Below, piece by piece: positions 24,555 to 36,356 of a stretch of 64,000 nucleotides of DNA. The notes below the pieces were generated by a model, which did not search any database, was not told where the DNA came from, and saw nothing but the letters and a program-made list of their open reading frames with translations. The DNA lies in the NCBI GenBank assembly GCA_002633005.1, contig NMRA01000183.1, positions 291,371 through 355,370 on the forward strand. Direction: 5' to 3'. The first letter of the stretch is position 1. Each line of letters opens with the position of its first letter. The position numbers were made by a program, and so were the translations under genes. This stretch comes from Phoronis australis (taxonomy: Eukaryota; Phoronida; Phoronidae).

Positions 24555-25813
24555 TGGAAAAACTGACTCGTAGGCACATGTAAAGGACTCGAAGCACTTC
24601 GTGTCAATGTTGTCATCAGTCAGCATTACACCAAATGACACCATGGTGAGCTTTGATGTCGAAAGCCTCTTCACATGTGTACCAACAGCAGAGGTTCTCC
24701 CATTACTCAGGTCAAAGTTAGAACATGACCACCTGCCATCAGAGGATGTAGACCTGCCAATAGCCTCCATTCTGGAATTAGTGACACTCTGTGTCAATAC
24801 AGTACCACCTACTTCCAATAACAAGACAAGTTCTACGAGCAGACACAAGGAATAGCAATGGGTTCACCACTATCACCAGTCTTAGTAAACTTGTACGTGG
24901 AGTGGTTCGAACAAACGGCTCTCAGGTCAGCTAGCAGACCCCCGAAGATGTGGAAACGATACGTTGATGACACATTCACACTATTCAGCCAAGACTCAGA
25001 AAATCCATCAGAGTTCCTTGACCATCTGAACAACATAGCGCCTACAATTAGACTCATTGTGGAAGAAGAGACAAATAACAGTCTCCCATTCCTAGACGTA
25101 CTAATGACTAGTGTCGAAGGACAGTTAACAACGTCAATCTACTATAAGAAGACCCACATAGGAAGATACATTGACTTCAACTCCAACCCCACCAAAGGAG
25201 TCAAGAAGAGAATAATCAAATACCTTGCATCAAGATCAAAGGAAATCTGCAGTGATACAACACTCCAAGCAGAAATGACCAACCTGACGGAGACATTCGA
25301 AAGAAATGGCTACCCATGGGATTTCATCAAGTCGGCTTTAACATCGCACAGGAAAGACAAAGTGCCAGAAGAATGCTCACTGCAGACTATGTGCTTACCG
25401 TATATACCCGGAATAACCGAGAAGCTAGGACGCATATGTAGAGAATTTAAAATAAGAACAGCATACCGCAGCTCAGACACACTGGGTTGGCGATTGACAA
25501 AAGTCAAACCAAGAACTGGCATGGGAAAAAGGAAAATGTCATCTACGAAATCCTATGTGAATGTGGTGAATCGTATATCGGTGAAATATTAAGACCACTG
25601 GATACAAGAACTGATGAGCATAAGAGGTGTTGTAGAGAACGTAATACCTCATCAGGAGTAGCTGAACACGTGTGGTCGAAACACACAACATCCAGTGGAA
25701 TAGCATCCGAATACTTGACAGTGAAACAGGTTGGACCAAGAAGAGTTCAAGGAAGCCATGTACATGAAAGTACAAGCCAATGTCTTCAGTCAGCCAAGCA
25801 AACAACCAAGTGA
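24555..25813 (+). mobile_element. Penelope-like retroelement 2, RT + GIY-YIG, frameshifted
   Basis: From about 24555 the RT is recognisable: TMVSFDVESLFTCVP (motif A) at 24640-24680, then after a stop/frameshift near 24800-24830, GIAMGSPLSPVLVNLYV (motif B) and KRYVDDTFTLF (motif C). SLPFLDVLM and TSIYYKKTHIGRYIDF follow, typical of Penelope-like RTs. A second frameshift at about 25500-25540 leads into the GIY-YIG nuclease frame ENVIYEILCECGESYIGE with TRTDEHKR. The element is 5' truncated and inactive by sequence. It belongs to a different subfamily from the copy at 8362-9486, because the RT motifs and the linker differ. Confidence 0.85.
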
Positions 25814-25873
25814 CACCTGGCTCAGTCTACTTAGGAAGGTTTAAGTATAATAAATCCCCTCTAAGTAATTGGA

Positions 25874-26095
25874 TGACTCCGTGGTGTAGTGGTTAAGGTG
25901 CTGCAATCGAATTATCTGTAGTTTCAGAAGTCGTAGGTTCAAATCCTGTCTCACACAATGAGTGTAACAGGTATCCGTGCTCGTTCTTCTAAGAACGCGG
26001 AAACACTTGACGATGGCCGGAAAAGCGACCGACCAAACGTCGTGACAGTGTATATAGACTAGAGGTCGGTGTAAATAGACCAAGAGATTTTAATA
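25874..26095 (+). repeat. tRNA-derived SINE
   Basis: An RNA polymerase III A box TGGTGTAGTGG (25882-25892) and a perfect B box GGTTCAAATCC (25936-25946) lie 54 bp apart, as in a tRNA head. The acceptor arms do not pair and the spacing is long, so this is not a functional tRNA gene. About 150 bp of unrelated tail follows, including 'gtgtatatagac' and 'ggtgtaaatagacc', which look like a short repeated tail. Confidence 0.65.
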
Positions 26096-28316
26096 ATAGT
26101 TGTAATCTTATAAGTGTATAGCGGTGAGTCAAAACACCTGAAAACTACCGGTTTGTCACGTGAAGTCACGATTAACTCTACACTGAGCCGTCCATCCGTA
26201 ACTTATCGGTAATTTCCGTACGTTCCTTGACCTCGAACTGTCAAAATGCGAGGTACATGTACCTGTATGTGTGGACTTTTGGGGAACTGCAACGACTTCC
26301 GCAATTTCTTCTCCAACATTTTCTACTTGCTTTCGTTCTTTCCCATTGTGTCCATCGTTCACGCTTCGCGATTTCACCTGGATAACCGGAAATCTGTTTC
26401 AAAAGGTATGCCATCTGGCGACTGACACTTATCCAGCAAAGGTGGCGCTGCTGTACGTGAACTTGAATCCTGCTTTATCTCAAGATTAAGCGCAAGTGAG
26501 TGTTGCGTGAATTTGGAATTCCCGCAAGTGATCTTGGTATTAAGCAAGCTGCCTCATCCCGTACGTGAACTTGGAATATTGCGTGAACTTGGAATTAAGC
26601 GGCTGCCTGACACCCAATCACAGAACAAGGCGTTTGGGCTGAAGTCATTACTGAACCGATAGGGTACGGGGAGAAGAGAGTTAAAAATCGAGATATAGCT
26701 CCTGTGGCTTGTCCTGGTTGTGAATTGGGGGATCTTTGTGAAATTGCTCACTATGGATGTGGTTACACGAACTGTGAACGGTTCTGGCTACCGCTATAGG
26801 CAAGGTGTTTGCTTCCGTAGATTCAGTGTTCTTTGACGGTCTCAATGGAATGTTGCAAACAAGTTTCCGTTAAGATGGCGTTTGCATCCTTCCATTTCCG
26901 GGTATGGATTTGATGTATTCTGCCTCAACTGGTCGCGATTTTATTATTTTTGGGTTGTGTGCCTCTTTACAGGGGTTCGCCAAACCGCTCACGGGATCGT
27001 TATGGAAATTGCAGATTGTATTTCTATTGACAAAAAGACGACTGATATAGGTTGTCAGATGGGTCCAAATACTCCGGTGACCCCTAGCGGAGTTTTTGTA
27101 TCTTCGCTCGTGTCCCTTGAAAGATCTTTTGGATGCGTGGCAAGTACATTCATGTGTTAACACTTACGAAAAGATGTAAGTGTTGCACTACCTCTTCACT
27201 TCCAAATAGCAAATTGTTTTTATCATGCTCGCCTCAAATTCGGGACTGATTTTCATGAAATTTAGCAAACAGCTCTCTATTTGGGAGACGACGATGTCTT
27301 TCCATTTTTGCAGGCGTTTGGTGTGTACATGTAGTCCGCGTCACTTTCTAATAAACAACCCTAGAAGCACACCGTTTGCGTTGCAGTCGTGGGCGCATTT
27401 TAACGTTCCGCGTTGCTTTAGTTTGGTAATTTCCAATGTTCGAAGTTTTGACCAATGCATAATAAAAATACACTCACGTTACGTGCACCAAGGGTGTTTT
27501 TCATGTTAGGAGGGCTGCAGTATACATCGATCGGACTGTGTCAACTACTACGGTCTGGCTCTGGTCCGCTTCCTTCAGCTTTGCATAAGTTGTTGGATTA
27601 ATTTAAGTTTACCACGTATTTGTATATGATATTTGATCCTGAATTTTTACCGAGGACCAAGCGGAATCAAAGGTCCAATTAGTATATAAGTTTGCATAGT
27701 TTTGGATGACTTCCAGAATATGTTCTTTACAGCAAGTGAGAGGGTCGATATTCTAAAATGTTTGTGTTTATATAGCCGTCTTTTGAAGCGTTGAACATGT
27801 TTTCCGTTTAGTTGAATTAGTCATTTACATGCAAGTTACATGTACCTCTCTGGTCTTTCCCATTTGCTGCTCGCTAAAGTTCTAGCAAAACGCTAGCGTT
27901 TTACACATTTGTGAACGGGTATAAATGAAATGTGCGTCAGCATTTGCCGAACAGCGATGACAGCAACAAGCGTGCTTTAAGCGCGTGGGTCACAGTAAAA
28001 AGATATCACTGATGAACTGTTCTGTACGTGAAGGCAGATTATATTATTACCATCACCCTTACATGCACTAATACCAATTCTTAATCTATGATCTTTACAC
28101 CAGTGACACGTTATACAATAAGAATCTATGTATTTGTATTTTCTATACTAAAACAGTATCTACAATGTACACTATTTCTGGTTAAGATTTAGTGGAATAA
28201 ACAGCTCGGACAGTTCAAAAGTGAGTGCGCAATAATAAAATCTGACAGTCAAACATATTTCGCTGTGTGACAATTTAGTTATTATAGCTGATGTCTGTTT
28301 CTTTTAAACATCAGCA
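26096..28316. other. Intergenic DNA between the two convergent 3' ends
   Basis: No recognised coding region. At 26452-26604 the phrase GCGTGAACTTGGAAT, or near variants, recurs four to five times. The 3' UTR of the minus-strand EGF gene must lie within about 27900-28316, but I found no unambiguous AATAAA on that strand. Confidence 0.4.
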
Positions 28317-28495
28317 TCAGCAATTTACTTTATTAGGCCAGTCGCAAACGCAGATTTCAACATTAAACAGTAACGGAATTGGACAATCGAATTCCCAACC
28401 CGATCCAGACGCGCCTGCAAACGCCGCCAACTCCTGACGAAATCCTTTGCATTTATTTATCGGTGTGTATCGACTGCCGTTGCTTTCGCAATAAG
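28317..28495 (-). CDS. EGF gene, terminal exon: CBM14-like chitin-binding domain
   Basis: Acceptor 'tcatttacag' on the minus strand precedes 28495. The exon opens with two bases completing a phase-1 codon and ends with TGA at 28319-28317. It encodes about 59 residues with six cysteines: AYCESNGSRYTPINKCKG, then SGWEFDCPIPLLFN, then VCDWPNKVNC before the stop. The pattern CP-x-x-L-x-FN followed by CDWP-x-x-V-x-C is the signature end of peritrophin-A/CBM14 domains, which bind chitin in extracellular matrices of arthropods, molluscs and other invertebrates. Splicing to the preceding EGF exon restores an Ala codon and keeps the frame. No membrane anchor follows, so the protein is probably secreted. 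Confidence 0.75.
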
Positions 28496-28938
28496 CTGTA
28501 AATGAAACGAGAACGAGGGTTACTGCAGCTCAGAAATCAGTGTGTTGATAAAAATATCCTCACTTTACATGTACTTAACATCCATGGTATGCTAACCCGA
28601 TTTGTGACTAAACTTAGCTAGGTATGAACATTGTTTTGTCAGTAATCTGAATGAAACGATTCCATCATTGCATTATTTCGCCTAGTATTTCTATCTCCGC
28701 TGACTCATTAGATACTAGTTTTACAATAACTCTAACCACCACCGCTACTCCAACTAACTTGCATTAACAGTGCTACTTCTGCTACTGCACTGCTAATGTT
28801 AGCTGTTATCGCTACAGTTTCCATCAATTATATTTTCACTTGTATTTTTATTACTGGAAATGCAACTATTATACATTAAAATAATACCCTCAGGACATCC
28901 TGCTTTCTGTTATCAGTGCATTGTCAACTGAAACTTAC

Positions 28939-29079
28939 CTTTGCTTTGGGTTCTTTCTACGCATTTTCCATTGGTTTCGACGTAACCATCCTTACATGAA
29001 CACTTTTTCAGCTCGACATCACAAACCGCATTTTCTTGACACTTTGTTCCGCCCGTCGAACAGGGGACAGTTGATACAG
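28939..29079 (-). CDS. EGF-like exon (last EGF before the CBM14-like domain)
   Basis: Acceptor 'cacattatcaag' and donor AAAG|gtaagt on the minus strand; 141 bases, phase 1-1. It encodes STVPCSTGGTKCQENAVC and a CSCKDGYVETNGKCVE end, six cysteines in EGF order. It is 18 bases longer than most exons of the array, because a linker (RTQSK) follows the last Cys before the chitin-binding exon. Confidence 0.85.
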
Positions 29080-29399
29080 CTTGATAATGTGAAATCAATA
29101 AATCAATATCAATATCAAGCCTTATGAATACAGGAAACAATCTAGAATTATGTTAACTCAGTGGCCAGGCGCTTTAAAAGGACTATAAACCCCTTTTTGC
29201 TACAAAAACGAACGTTTTGAGAACACATACGGTTACTGAATATGATCTCGAAGTCAACTTAGAGGAAATGTATGGGGTTGAAAAGAATTAGCAGTTGAAC
29301 TTCAATCGGGCTCTACTGTCGGCTTGAATTAACGAGTCAGTTTATGCGGAGAGTGTGGCCTCAACGTCTGTTTCGTGCAAGACGATCATAGAAATCACT

Positions 29400-29512
29400 T
29401 TTCCGTCGTAATTCACATAATCCACCAAACACTGACAATCTCTCCTTGTCATGTTGCAAGCTACATATTCAGGACGTGCTTTTTCCAAACTTGCGAGGGA
29501 CATACCATATGT
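29400..29512 (-). pseudogene. Dead alpha-type EGF exon
   Basis: Aligned with the alpha exons, the minus strand reads EYVACNMTRRDCQCLVDY and VNYDGKV. Cys 1, Cys 2 and Cys 6 are lost. The AG acceptor is replaced by AC just before ATATGG, and the donor region reads AAAA|gtgatt instead of GAAx|gtaagt. The frame is still open, so decay is recent relative to the duplication that created it, but the exon cannot be spliced normally. Confidence 0.75.
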
Positions 29513-31294
29513 GTGGAAAATATATAAAGATAATGCTTCTTAGTAGTGATGGACCAATGACGTAAAGCAATCAAATTTGATTTGATATATTAAGGAATTG
29601 TCCATTACTGGTGAAAGTTTCAGTGCTGTTGTTACGTTTTTCAACCTATTGCATGCATTAATGCTAAAAACCGAATTAACCAATACGTCAGTTTTAACTA
29701 ATGTTGAAAGGGATGATGGGTGATGGCTTCCTTGATGTTACCCAAGTGTCATGAATTTCACAACTAAGGTCAATTTAACAAACAGTGCCTCGGATGGCTA
29801 TGACGTCCTGTGTAACCAATGGTAACAGAGTTTTGTTTCCACTCTATTATGAATTTAGAAACCCTATTGCCTCTACACAGTAGCATTACTGTATCCGCGA
29901 TCAGCATCACGATTTTCCTTAAATAAGCGGTTATTGACGTCTTACCCGTTGCATTGAATACCGTTCAAGTCTCAGACCCTAACAAATTTCATTGCGTGCG
30001 CGTCATGAATGCGTACGCAGAACCTTACATTTTAACGCAAGATGAAATAACAAAAGAAAGCAGATGACAGGCAAGTTAACGTTTTTTTGAGAAAATGCAA
30101 ATTTGAAAAAGAACTGTACATTAAATAGTATTAAAATTACCCAATTTCGTTTAATTGAATTACTACTAGTCAAGAAATCACTGTGACTTCTAGAGACGTA
30201 CTTTCGGAAACGGCTTGTTAAGAGATATTGTTACAAACGACCTTACCATCCAGTTCCCTGACAAGACAATTTTCTATAACCTTCGACAAATTTGGAGGAA
30301 AGAACTTTTTTCGACGTCTGCTAAGCGTGCAAGCGTGACCAACCCTTTCAGTGTCGTTTTTAGTTAATTCCGACCTTTAACTTTCAAGATTGACAACAAT
30401 GATGCATTAGCAGTTGACAGAACGACAATTTACTGAAATCGTCAAAACAAGGTTTAGTATCGTTTTAAATTAGTTTGGATTACGTTCAGAGTGACAACTG
30501 TTGCCGGATACTATGACGTAGCCCTCGACATAACACATGGAAAAAAGTTTCAAACATTTCCGCTGAACTCGCGTTGCTATAGATACAGATAAATCAAAAC
30601 ACGCAAATGTATGGAAACAGCCCTTCATCAACTTTGAAAAGGGATGAGGTACATGTAGAGTAATAGTTCTCATAGCATAAGCAAACAAATTTACGCACTG
30701 TAGGATTTTGAAATGTCATTAGTATTACGATGAGAGTGAAAATTACGCATTTCAGATTACACTGTTGTTTATCTGCCCGTTGACACACTTTCTTTGCCCT
30801 CAAACTATCACGCGTATTCTTCACCTAATCACGCATTTGTGAAGATCCTTTAGTTCCGCAGTTGGTCATGTGCTCTCTGGCGAATTAAATTTCTGAATAG
30901 TTTTACTCATAGACATGATTACCTTTACACGAATAACAAGGAAGGGTCAAGGAACCCGAACCTTAAAGGCACATTATCGTTTCTCCGGCAGAAAATGATG
31001 GTTTGGGAATTATTGTTGAATGGCAAAGGCTTCCCGAATCCGTTTGACCAAAGCTTGAAATTCTCTCAATAGCTCGTACTTGGACTTCTTGTCTTTTATG
31101 AGATCCTCACGGTCATGGGATTACTATCACCAGCAATGTGCGTACATGTAGCTTGCAGAGGAACGACTTTACAAACGTTACCGGGAATAAAAATAAACAT
31201 GAAGCCCATGTTTCGACAAGTACACAAAGCTAAAAATCATCTCAACAGGATTTCAGTGGAAGGAACGTGCGTACTAATGCATAAACTACTAGAA

Positions 31295-32872
31295 CTTACT
31301 TTAAACACTTGATGAAACAGTGCTCAACCGCCATCTTCAGTTGGTCTCCTACTGTCCTTAATGGTTTCGTCCCTAAACCAAGACCATCTCTAGTAGGCGG
31401 GACAACAGAGTTGATCAGGCTCTGTCTGACGGTTGTTGGTGGTGCTGCTGTTGGTATTTAATCCAAATCCAACAAGATGCCTGTTCAGCTTCAGTGGCTG
31501 CGTCGCGTAGCAGAGCCTTCTTTCCCGACACGGAGACGCCAAGACACCTCGCCATGGTAATGACCGAACTGGCCGGAAAACCCCGGCAGCCGACCTCCAC
31601 AGGAAAACTCCAACATCTCCAGCCGTTAACATGACAATCATTCCTAAGGTCTGCGTACTTCAAGTTCTTTCGCTCGTGTGCCTCTTCCACCCTACTCTCC
31701 CACGGGATAGTGAGCTCAATTAAGATGACCTGGTGGGAACTGTCCGAGTATATAACCAAGTCAGGGCGCTGGGTCGTCTGGACAATGTGTTGAGGGAAGA
31801 ATGACTGATGACCGGAAAGGTCTGCCCACACTCTCCAGTCGTTGGCTGTGTGCAGGATACCTTTCTGCGCAGGGGTCTTCCTTTTACTCGCCTCATCACC
31901 ACTTCTTANNNNNNNNNNNNNNNNNNNNNNNNNNNNNNNNNNNNNNNNNNNNNNNNNNNNNNNNNNNNNNNNNNNNNNNNNNNNNNNNNNNNNNNNNNNN
32001 NNNNNNNNNNNNNNNNNNNNNNNNNNNNNNNNNNNNNNNNNNNNNNNNNNNNNNNNNNNNNNNNNNNNNNNNNNNNNNNNNNNNNNNNNNNNNNNNNNNN
32101 NNNNNNNNNNNNNNNNNNNNNNNNNNNNNNNNNNNNNNNNNNNNNNNNNNNNNNNNNNNNNNNNNNNNNNNNNNNNNNNNNNNNNNNNNNNNNNNNNNNN
32201 NNNNNNNNNNNNNNNNNNNNNNNNNNNNNNNNNNNNNNNNNNNNNNNNNNNNNNNNNNNNNNNNNNNNNNNNNNNNNNNNNNNNNNNNNNNNNNNNNNNN
32301 NNNNNNNNNNNNNNNNNNNNNNNNNNNNNTTCTACCACGGATGAGACTGGCAGGACAAGTTTTGACGACTTGCAGTATAGTCCGACGTTGCTGAATGACG
32401 CAGGTAATCCAAACCACCTACGAATGAATCGGCTTGCTACCCTTTCCATTTCTTCAGCTGAGGATGACGTGACGTCTTAGACAAGCAGTGGCCACATAAG
32501 CTTCGGGAGCAAGATGAACTGATAGCACCAAAGCTTGAACCTTCCGGTTATGCCATCTTTGTCAATCTTCACAAGCCATACCTTGAGCTGGGCTTTCACG
32601 TCTTTAACTCGGGATGTGTCTCGTAGGCTGCTGTCATAGTACTTGCCCAGGCACTTGACTGGTTGTTCACTGATTGTTGGAATTCTGCGACCTGCTATAG
32701 AAAACGACTGTCTCTTGAGCAACACTCCTTTCCTTATGATTAATGATCTGGACTTCTCTGCCTTGAATGATATACGGGCCCATTTAGTGAGCTCTTCTAG
32801 GCGACGGAGAATTGTCCTGGCTCCCAATGGTGACTCTGTCACTATCGTAATGTCATCGATAAAAGCTAGATA
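31295..32872 (-). mobile_element. 5'-truncated non-LTR retrotransposon inside an EGF-gene intron
   Basis: On the minus strand it begins inside the RT at LAFIDDITIV (motif C) and continues with ILRRLEELTKWARISFKA, IPTISEQPVKCLGKYYD and LPKLMWPLLV. One in-frame TAA (near 32477) interrupts it; the same frame resumes with EEMERVASRFIRRWFGLP, runs through the assembly gap, and ends with PDLVIYSDSSHQVILIEL and VEVGCRGFPASS. The PD...ELT arrangement suggests a C-terminal restriction-like nuclease as in R2/NeSL-type elements; that part is inference. Boundaries come from comparison with the uninterrupted copy at 36160-36200. It lies in the same orientation as the host gene. Confidence 0.8.
31909..32329. 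other. Assembly gap (421 N)
   Basis: A run of 421 undetermined bases inside the non-LTR element. Its true length may differ. Open frames spanning it on the other strand or other frames are meaningless. Confidence 0.99.
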
Positions 32873-32922
32873 GACTGAATTCAAATAATTTACCATGCTA
32901 CAGGTTGCCCGACCTAACCTAC

Positions 32923-33045
32923 CTTCACATTTGCCGTTGTATATCACGTATCCAGATTTACAGTCGCACGTCCTCGTTTTGGTGTTGCATACTTTTTGTG
33001 AAGGGCATTTCCATCCACCGGACTCGCATGGAACTATTGACTCAT
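32923..33045 (-). CDS. EGF-like exon, beta type (duplication copy A)
   Basis: 123 bases, phase 1-1, acceptor 'acgcgtttcag', donor GAAG|gtaggt. It encodes IVPCESGGWKCPSQKVC and TRTCDCKSGYVIYNGKCE, six cysteines. The sequence differs from the beta exon at 36234-36356 at only a few positions. The donor-side intron continues with the same bases in both copies until the non-LTR insertion. Confidence 0.9.
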
Positions 33046-33321
33046 CTGAAACGCGTCAATGTAGATAGTATGAGAGTGGGACACTTGAAATAACACACAC
33101 TGTATCTTGTTGAAAGAAAGTTTCAATAATACCAGTGCGTTTGTGGAAATCATCAACGTTGGTATGGAGTTTGTTCCATAGATTTGATTGTCACAGGTTC
33201 GGGACTGGGATTTGAAAATCGAATCCACAATTTAGAGTCACGTCCATGGATTTCCCACCCCCTGAAAAAGTTGAACATAAAAAATAAGAAACCATGATCG
33301 TTCATGATTCAAATGACTTAC

Positions 33322-33444
33322 GTTCACACTTTCCGTCGTATTTCACATAACCAATCAAACATCGACATTCTTTGCTCGTGGTGTTGCAAACTGCATTCAC
33401 TGGGCATCTTCGTCCCCCAAATTCACACGGAACAGTCGATATCT
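33322..33444 (-). CDS. EGF-like exon, alpha type (duplication copy A)
   Basis: 123 bases, phase 1-1, acceptor 'gtactttgcag', donor GAAC|gtaagt. It encodes STVPCEFGGRRCPVNAVC and KECRCLIGYVKYDGKCE with the six EGF cysteines. It pairs with the beta exon 277 bp downstream in the gene and is nearly identical to the exon at 36632-36754. Confidence 0.9.
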
Positions 33445-33964
33445 CTGCAAAGTACATGTGATTTACCAGCCACGAGTGTCCCGAGGTCAGTCGATGGCCT
33501 CAACCAGTTAGGTCATCTGCTGACTCTTCAGAAATCGTATTTGCCATTAGTCTAAAAGGAACTCTATCTACACATGTGTACATGCAAGGCTGAATTCCTC
33601 TCCTTCCATAAAAACATGCTAGGACAATTACATGAGAACACTTTCATTACAACTGCTGGTACTGCTGGAGGATGGATCATCATGCATGTTAGTAGTATCC
33701 TACAAAGACATGAAGCAACTTTTAGTTCACCTCCCCAGATGTTTACAATCGTAACTATGCGTAGGCGCCCAATTAAATTTAGGCAATGAGGTTTGTCCAA
33801 GACACAAGTTCGTGTTGCCAACTTCGCCAAAATTCTAACAGCATAGATTTAGAAATCCTTGATTTCAAGCTCAGTACGTGATTTCGCCCTAATCTGGCTT
33901 ATGCTGGTGGATGATGTGATTAATGATCGTGGCCAAGTCATGAACGGCGAACTATAAGGGACTC

Positions 33965-34062
33965 GGGGGTTATAGCCCCACCTCCTCATTTTTTTAGTGC
34001 TGCGCCGCCCATGGTCTATGGGCGGTGCACAGGAGAGGGCTGGGACCTATAGGCCCCCTGTT
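33965..34062. repeat. Imperfect hairpin (about 98 bp)
   Basis: The core GCGCCGCCCAT / ATGGGCGGTGC pairs over 10 of 11 bases around a 5-base loop. The flanks 'ggttatagccccacctcct' and 'aggagagggctgggacctat' extend the stem imperfectly. It is a GC-rich island in AT-rich intron DNA and may be a small MITE. Confidence 0.5.
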
Positions 34063-35412
34063 TCAGTGCTGCTGCTCACTTGCAAGTTGTAAGCTAGTTG
34101 CAACAACCGGGAGTGGAATGACAAACACGACTTGAACCCCAACAAAGATTTCTGTCCTATTTTTTTCAAATGGCTTACTCCTTCCTGCAGTATACGCTCC
34201 AATAAAAAGCGTCTTTTGCCAAGACCTACCTTTGATCTAGGCAACCTACATGTACTACAGTAAACTAAAGAAAATCAGTCTCACATTGTCTCTTACTCAG
34301 ATTAGAAATAGCTTTTTAATTTTGGTGAAGCTCTGACAGAACTTGTGTATGGCGTTATCTACAGCAACTGCAGGTATGAAAGAGGCTGTACAGATGCGCA
34401 AAAGTTGATCTCTAGAACAACAAACGTCAGTTGCATGACACACACAAAATACACGCACTAGTCTGCAAGGTTGAATGAACTCTTGCCTGCGTTCTATGTT
34501 CTTTATTTTCACAGGATGCCTTTTCAAGTGAAAACTTACCACCTACCAATGATAATCCTCGCTGGATTTAATTCTTGAATACAGTCACACTTATATCAAA
34601 CAATGTTTAAACATCACGCATGTGGAGATTGTTTTGAAGATGTTGGGCGTTTGGTGGCTCTTCTAGTAAACAAGTCGTAAATGGCCATAATGGTAAACGG
34701 GCAACACATTGTTAGCGACAGCACTAAACAAGGTTTCTAATCTGTATTTTGAAGATGGCAATATGTAATTTAAAGTAATGTATCCGCTTCAAGCATACGG
34801 TTTTTCTCTTTGATGGGACATCTATCAATTACCACCGAACACAACATCAATAATAATCAAGTACTTGCTACCTTGTAAACAATAAAAATACGCGTTATTC
34901 TCTAACGTCCGTGTTTTTAAAGGGGAAATCAGACATTTTGATGTTAAGTCTTATAAGAAATACAGATCCCGGTTATCTAGGAAATGCATTTTCCGTGCTA
35001 ATTAGTACTCCCTTGCGTGTATTTATTATCCATGAAACGATAGAAGATGATGTAAGCGACCCCGCAAAAGAGCCTGCATCTTGAGTCTCCATTCACTTCC
35101 AATAAGGTCACATAATGCCCTACCATGTATCTAACAGGGAATCTGTATCTTTACTAAACGTCACATCAAAAACGGTTGCTTTCCCCTTAAGGGCGGCGAA
35201 TACTTAATTTTTTAACAGGCTTTAGTAATTATAAGATTATCAAATATCAAATGCGTAACAGCTTTTGATGAGCCTAGTCGAAAACTAAAAGTACTTTTAC
35301 GCAGCTGTATTCTCACTATAGGGTAGGAAAAGTGTTACCCTATTGACATAATTATGTTGTGACAATGGCAAACATTTGGATCGAATCCAATAGGTTAGAG
35401 GTGTTCACTTAC

Positions 35413-35535
35413 TTTCACACTTTCCATTGTATTTCACATAACCCACTTTACACTGGCATTCTTTTCTCGTGATGTCGCAAACGCCATTTTCTGGGCATTT
35501 TCTTCCTCCCGACTTGCACGGAACAACCCATATAT
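35413..35535 (-). CDS. EGF-like exon, alpha type
   Basis: 123 bases, phase 1-1, acceptor 'ttaacag', donor GAAA|gtaagt. It encodes WVVPCKSGGRKCPENGVC and KECQCKVGYVKYNGKCE. It is an alpha exon by position and by the KEC.C motif, but no beta partner is visible in the 1.97 kb between it and the next alpha exon at 33444. Confidence 0.9.
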
Positions 35536-36233
35536 CTGTTAATACATACATGTGTTGGCGATGAGTCACAGAAAACTTATGTGTGTTCACACTACAACTG
35601 CATTCAATCAGAATAACTCTATTTAAACTTAATGGTCACATGTTGAAACGTAATTTTTTGATCTAAAGTAATGTGTAAATTATAATAACAACATATAAGC
35701 AGTGTTGTGCTATTAAAAAATTACAGAGGAAAATGAAAAGTGACACATCATACACGCCATCTTCACTATAATAGTGATAAAACATTGTCAGAACACAAAC
35801 TCTACAGTAAAAGTATGATTCACTCCAAACTCTGTCGAATTAAGTTTCTGAGTAGTTTTAAATGATTACCTTCGCACGAACTATAGGAAGGAGTCAAAGA
35901 ATCAGAACCTTAAAGGGACATGTAGTTCCTACGGCCCTAAGGCAGAAAATTGTTTTGGGCATTATCGTTGGAGGGCAAAGGCTTGCCGAAGATAGACACG
36001 GTCATGGGATTTTAATCACCAGCAATGTGCATACATGTAGCTTGCAGATGGACGATTTTACAAACGCTACCGAGTCTCAGAAATGTGAGACATATTTCGA
36101 CAAGTACACACAGGTATAAAATCGCCTCCCCACGATTTCTGTGGAAGGAACGCGCGTGCTAATTCATAAACTACTATAGAAATAACTGAAATCACATAAT
36201 TTACCATGCTACAGGTTGCCCGACCTAACTTAC

Positions 36234-36356
36234 CTTCACATTTGCCCTTGTACATCACGTATCCAGGTTTACAGTCGCACGTTCTCGTTTTGGTGTTGCA
36301 TACTTTTTGTGAAGGGCATTTCCATCCACCGGACTCGCATGGAACTATTGACTCAT
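36234..36356 (-). CDS. EGF-like exon, beta type (duplication copy B)
   Basis: 123 bases, phase 1-1, acceptor 'acgcgtttcag', donor GAAG|gtaagt. It encodes IVPCESGGWKCPSQKVC and TRTCDCKPGYVMYKGKCE. Six cysteines in EGF spacing. The TRTCDCK motif identifies it as beta type. Confidence 0.9.

Larger units (their letters stand above)
30880..33560. repeat. Intragenic duplication, copy A (interrupted by a non-LTR element)
   Basis: Strong same-orientation similarity to 35842-36875. Both start with a 'gattacctt..cacgaa' segment, share GCAATGTGC.TACATGTAGC and GGAAGGAACG, then the beta exon, its 277-bp intron, the alpha exon and about 120 bp beyond. Copy A is longer because of the insertion at about 31295-32872. 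Confidence 0.85.

Noticed and set aside
25874-25957. Functional tRNA gene
   Set aside because: A and B boxes are good but the acceptor arms do not pair and the spacing is too long; a SINE head fits better.
31801-32480. Long open frames spanning the N run on several frames
   Set aside because: The N run creates artificial open frames; only the minus-strand frame is supported by RT and nuclease-like motifs on both sides.
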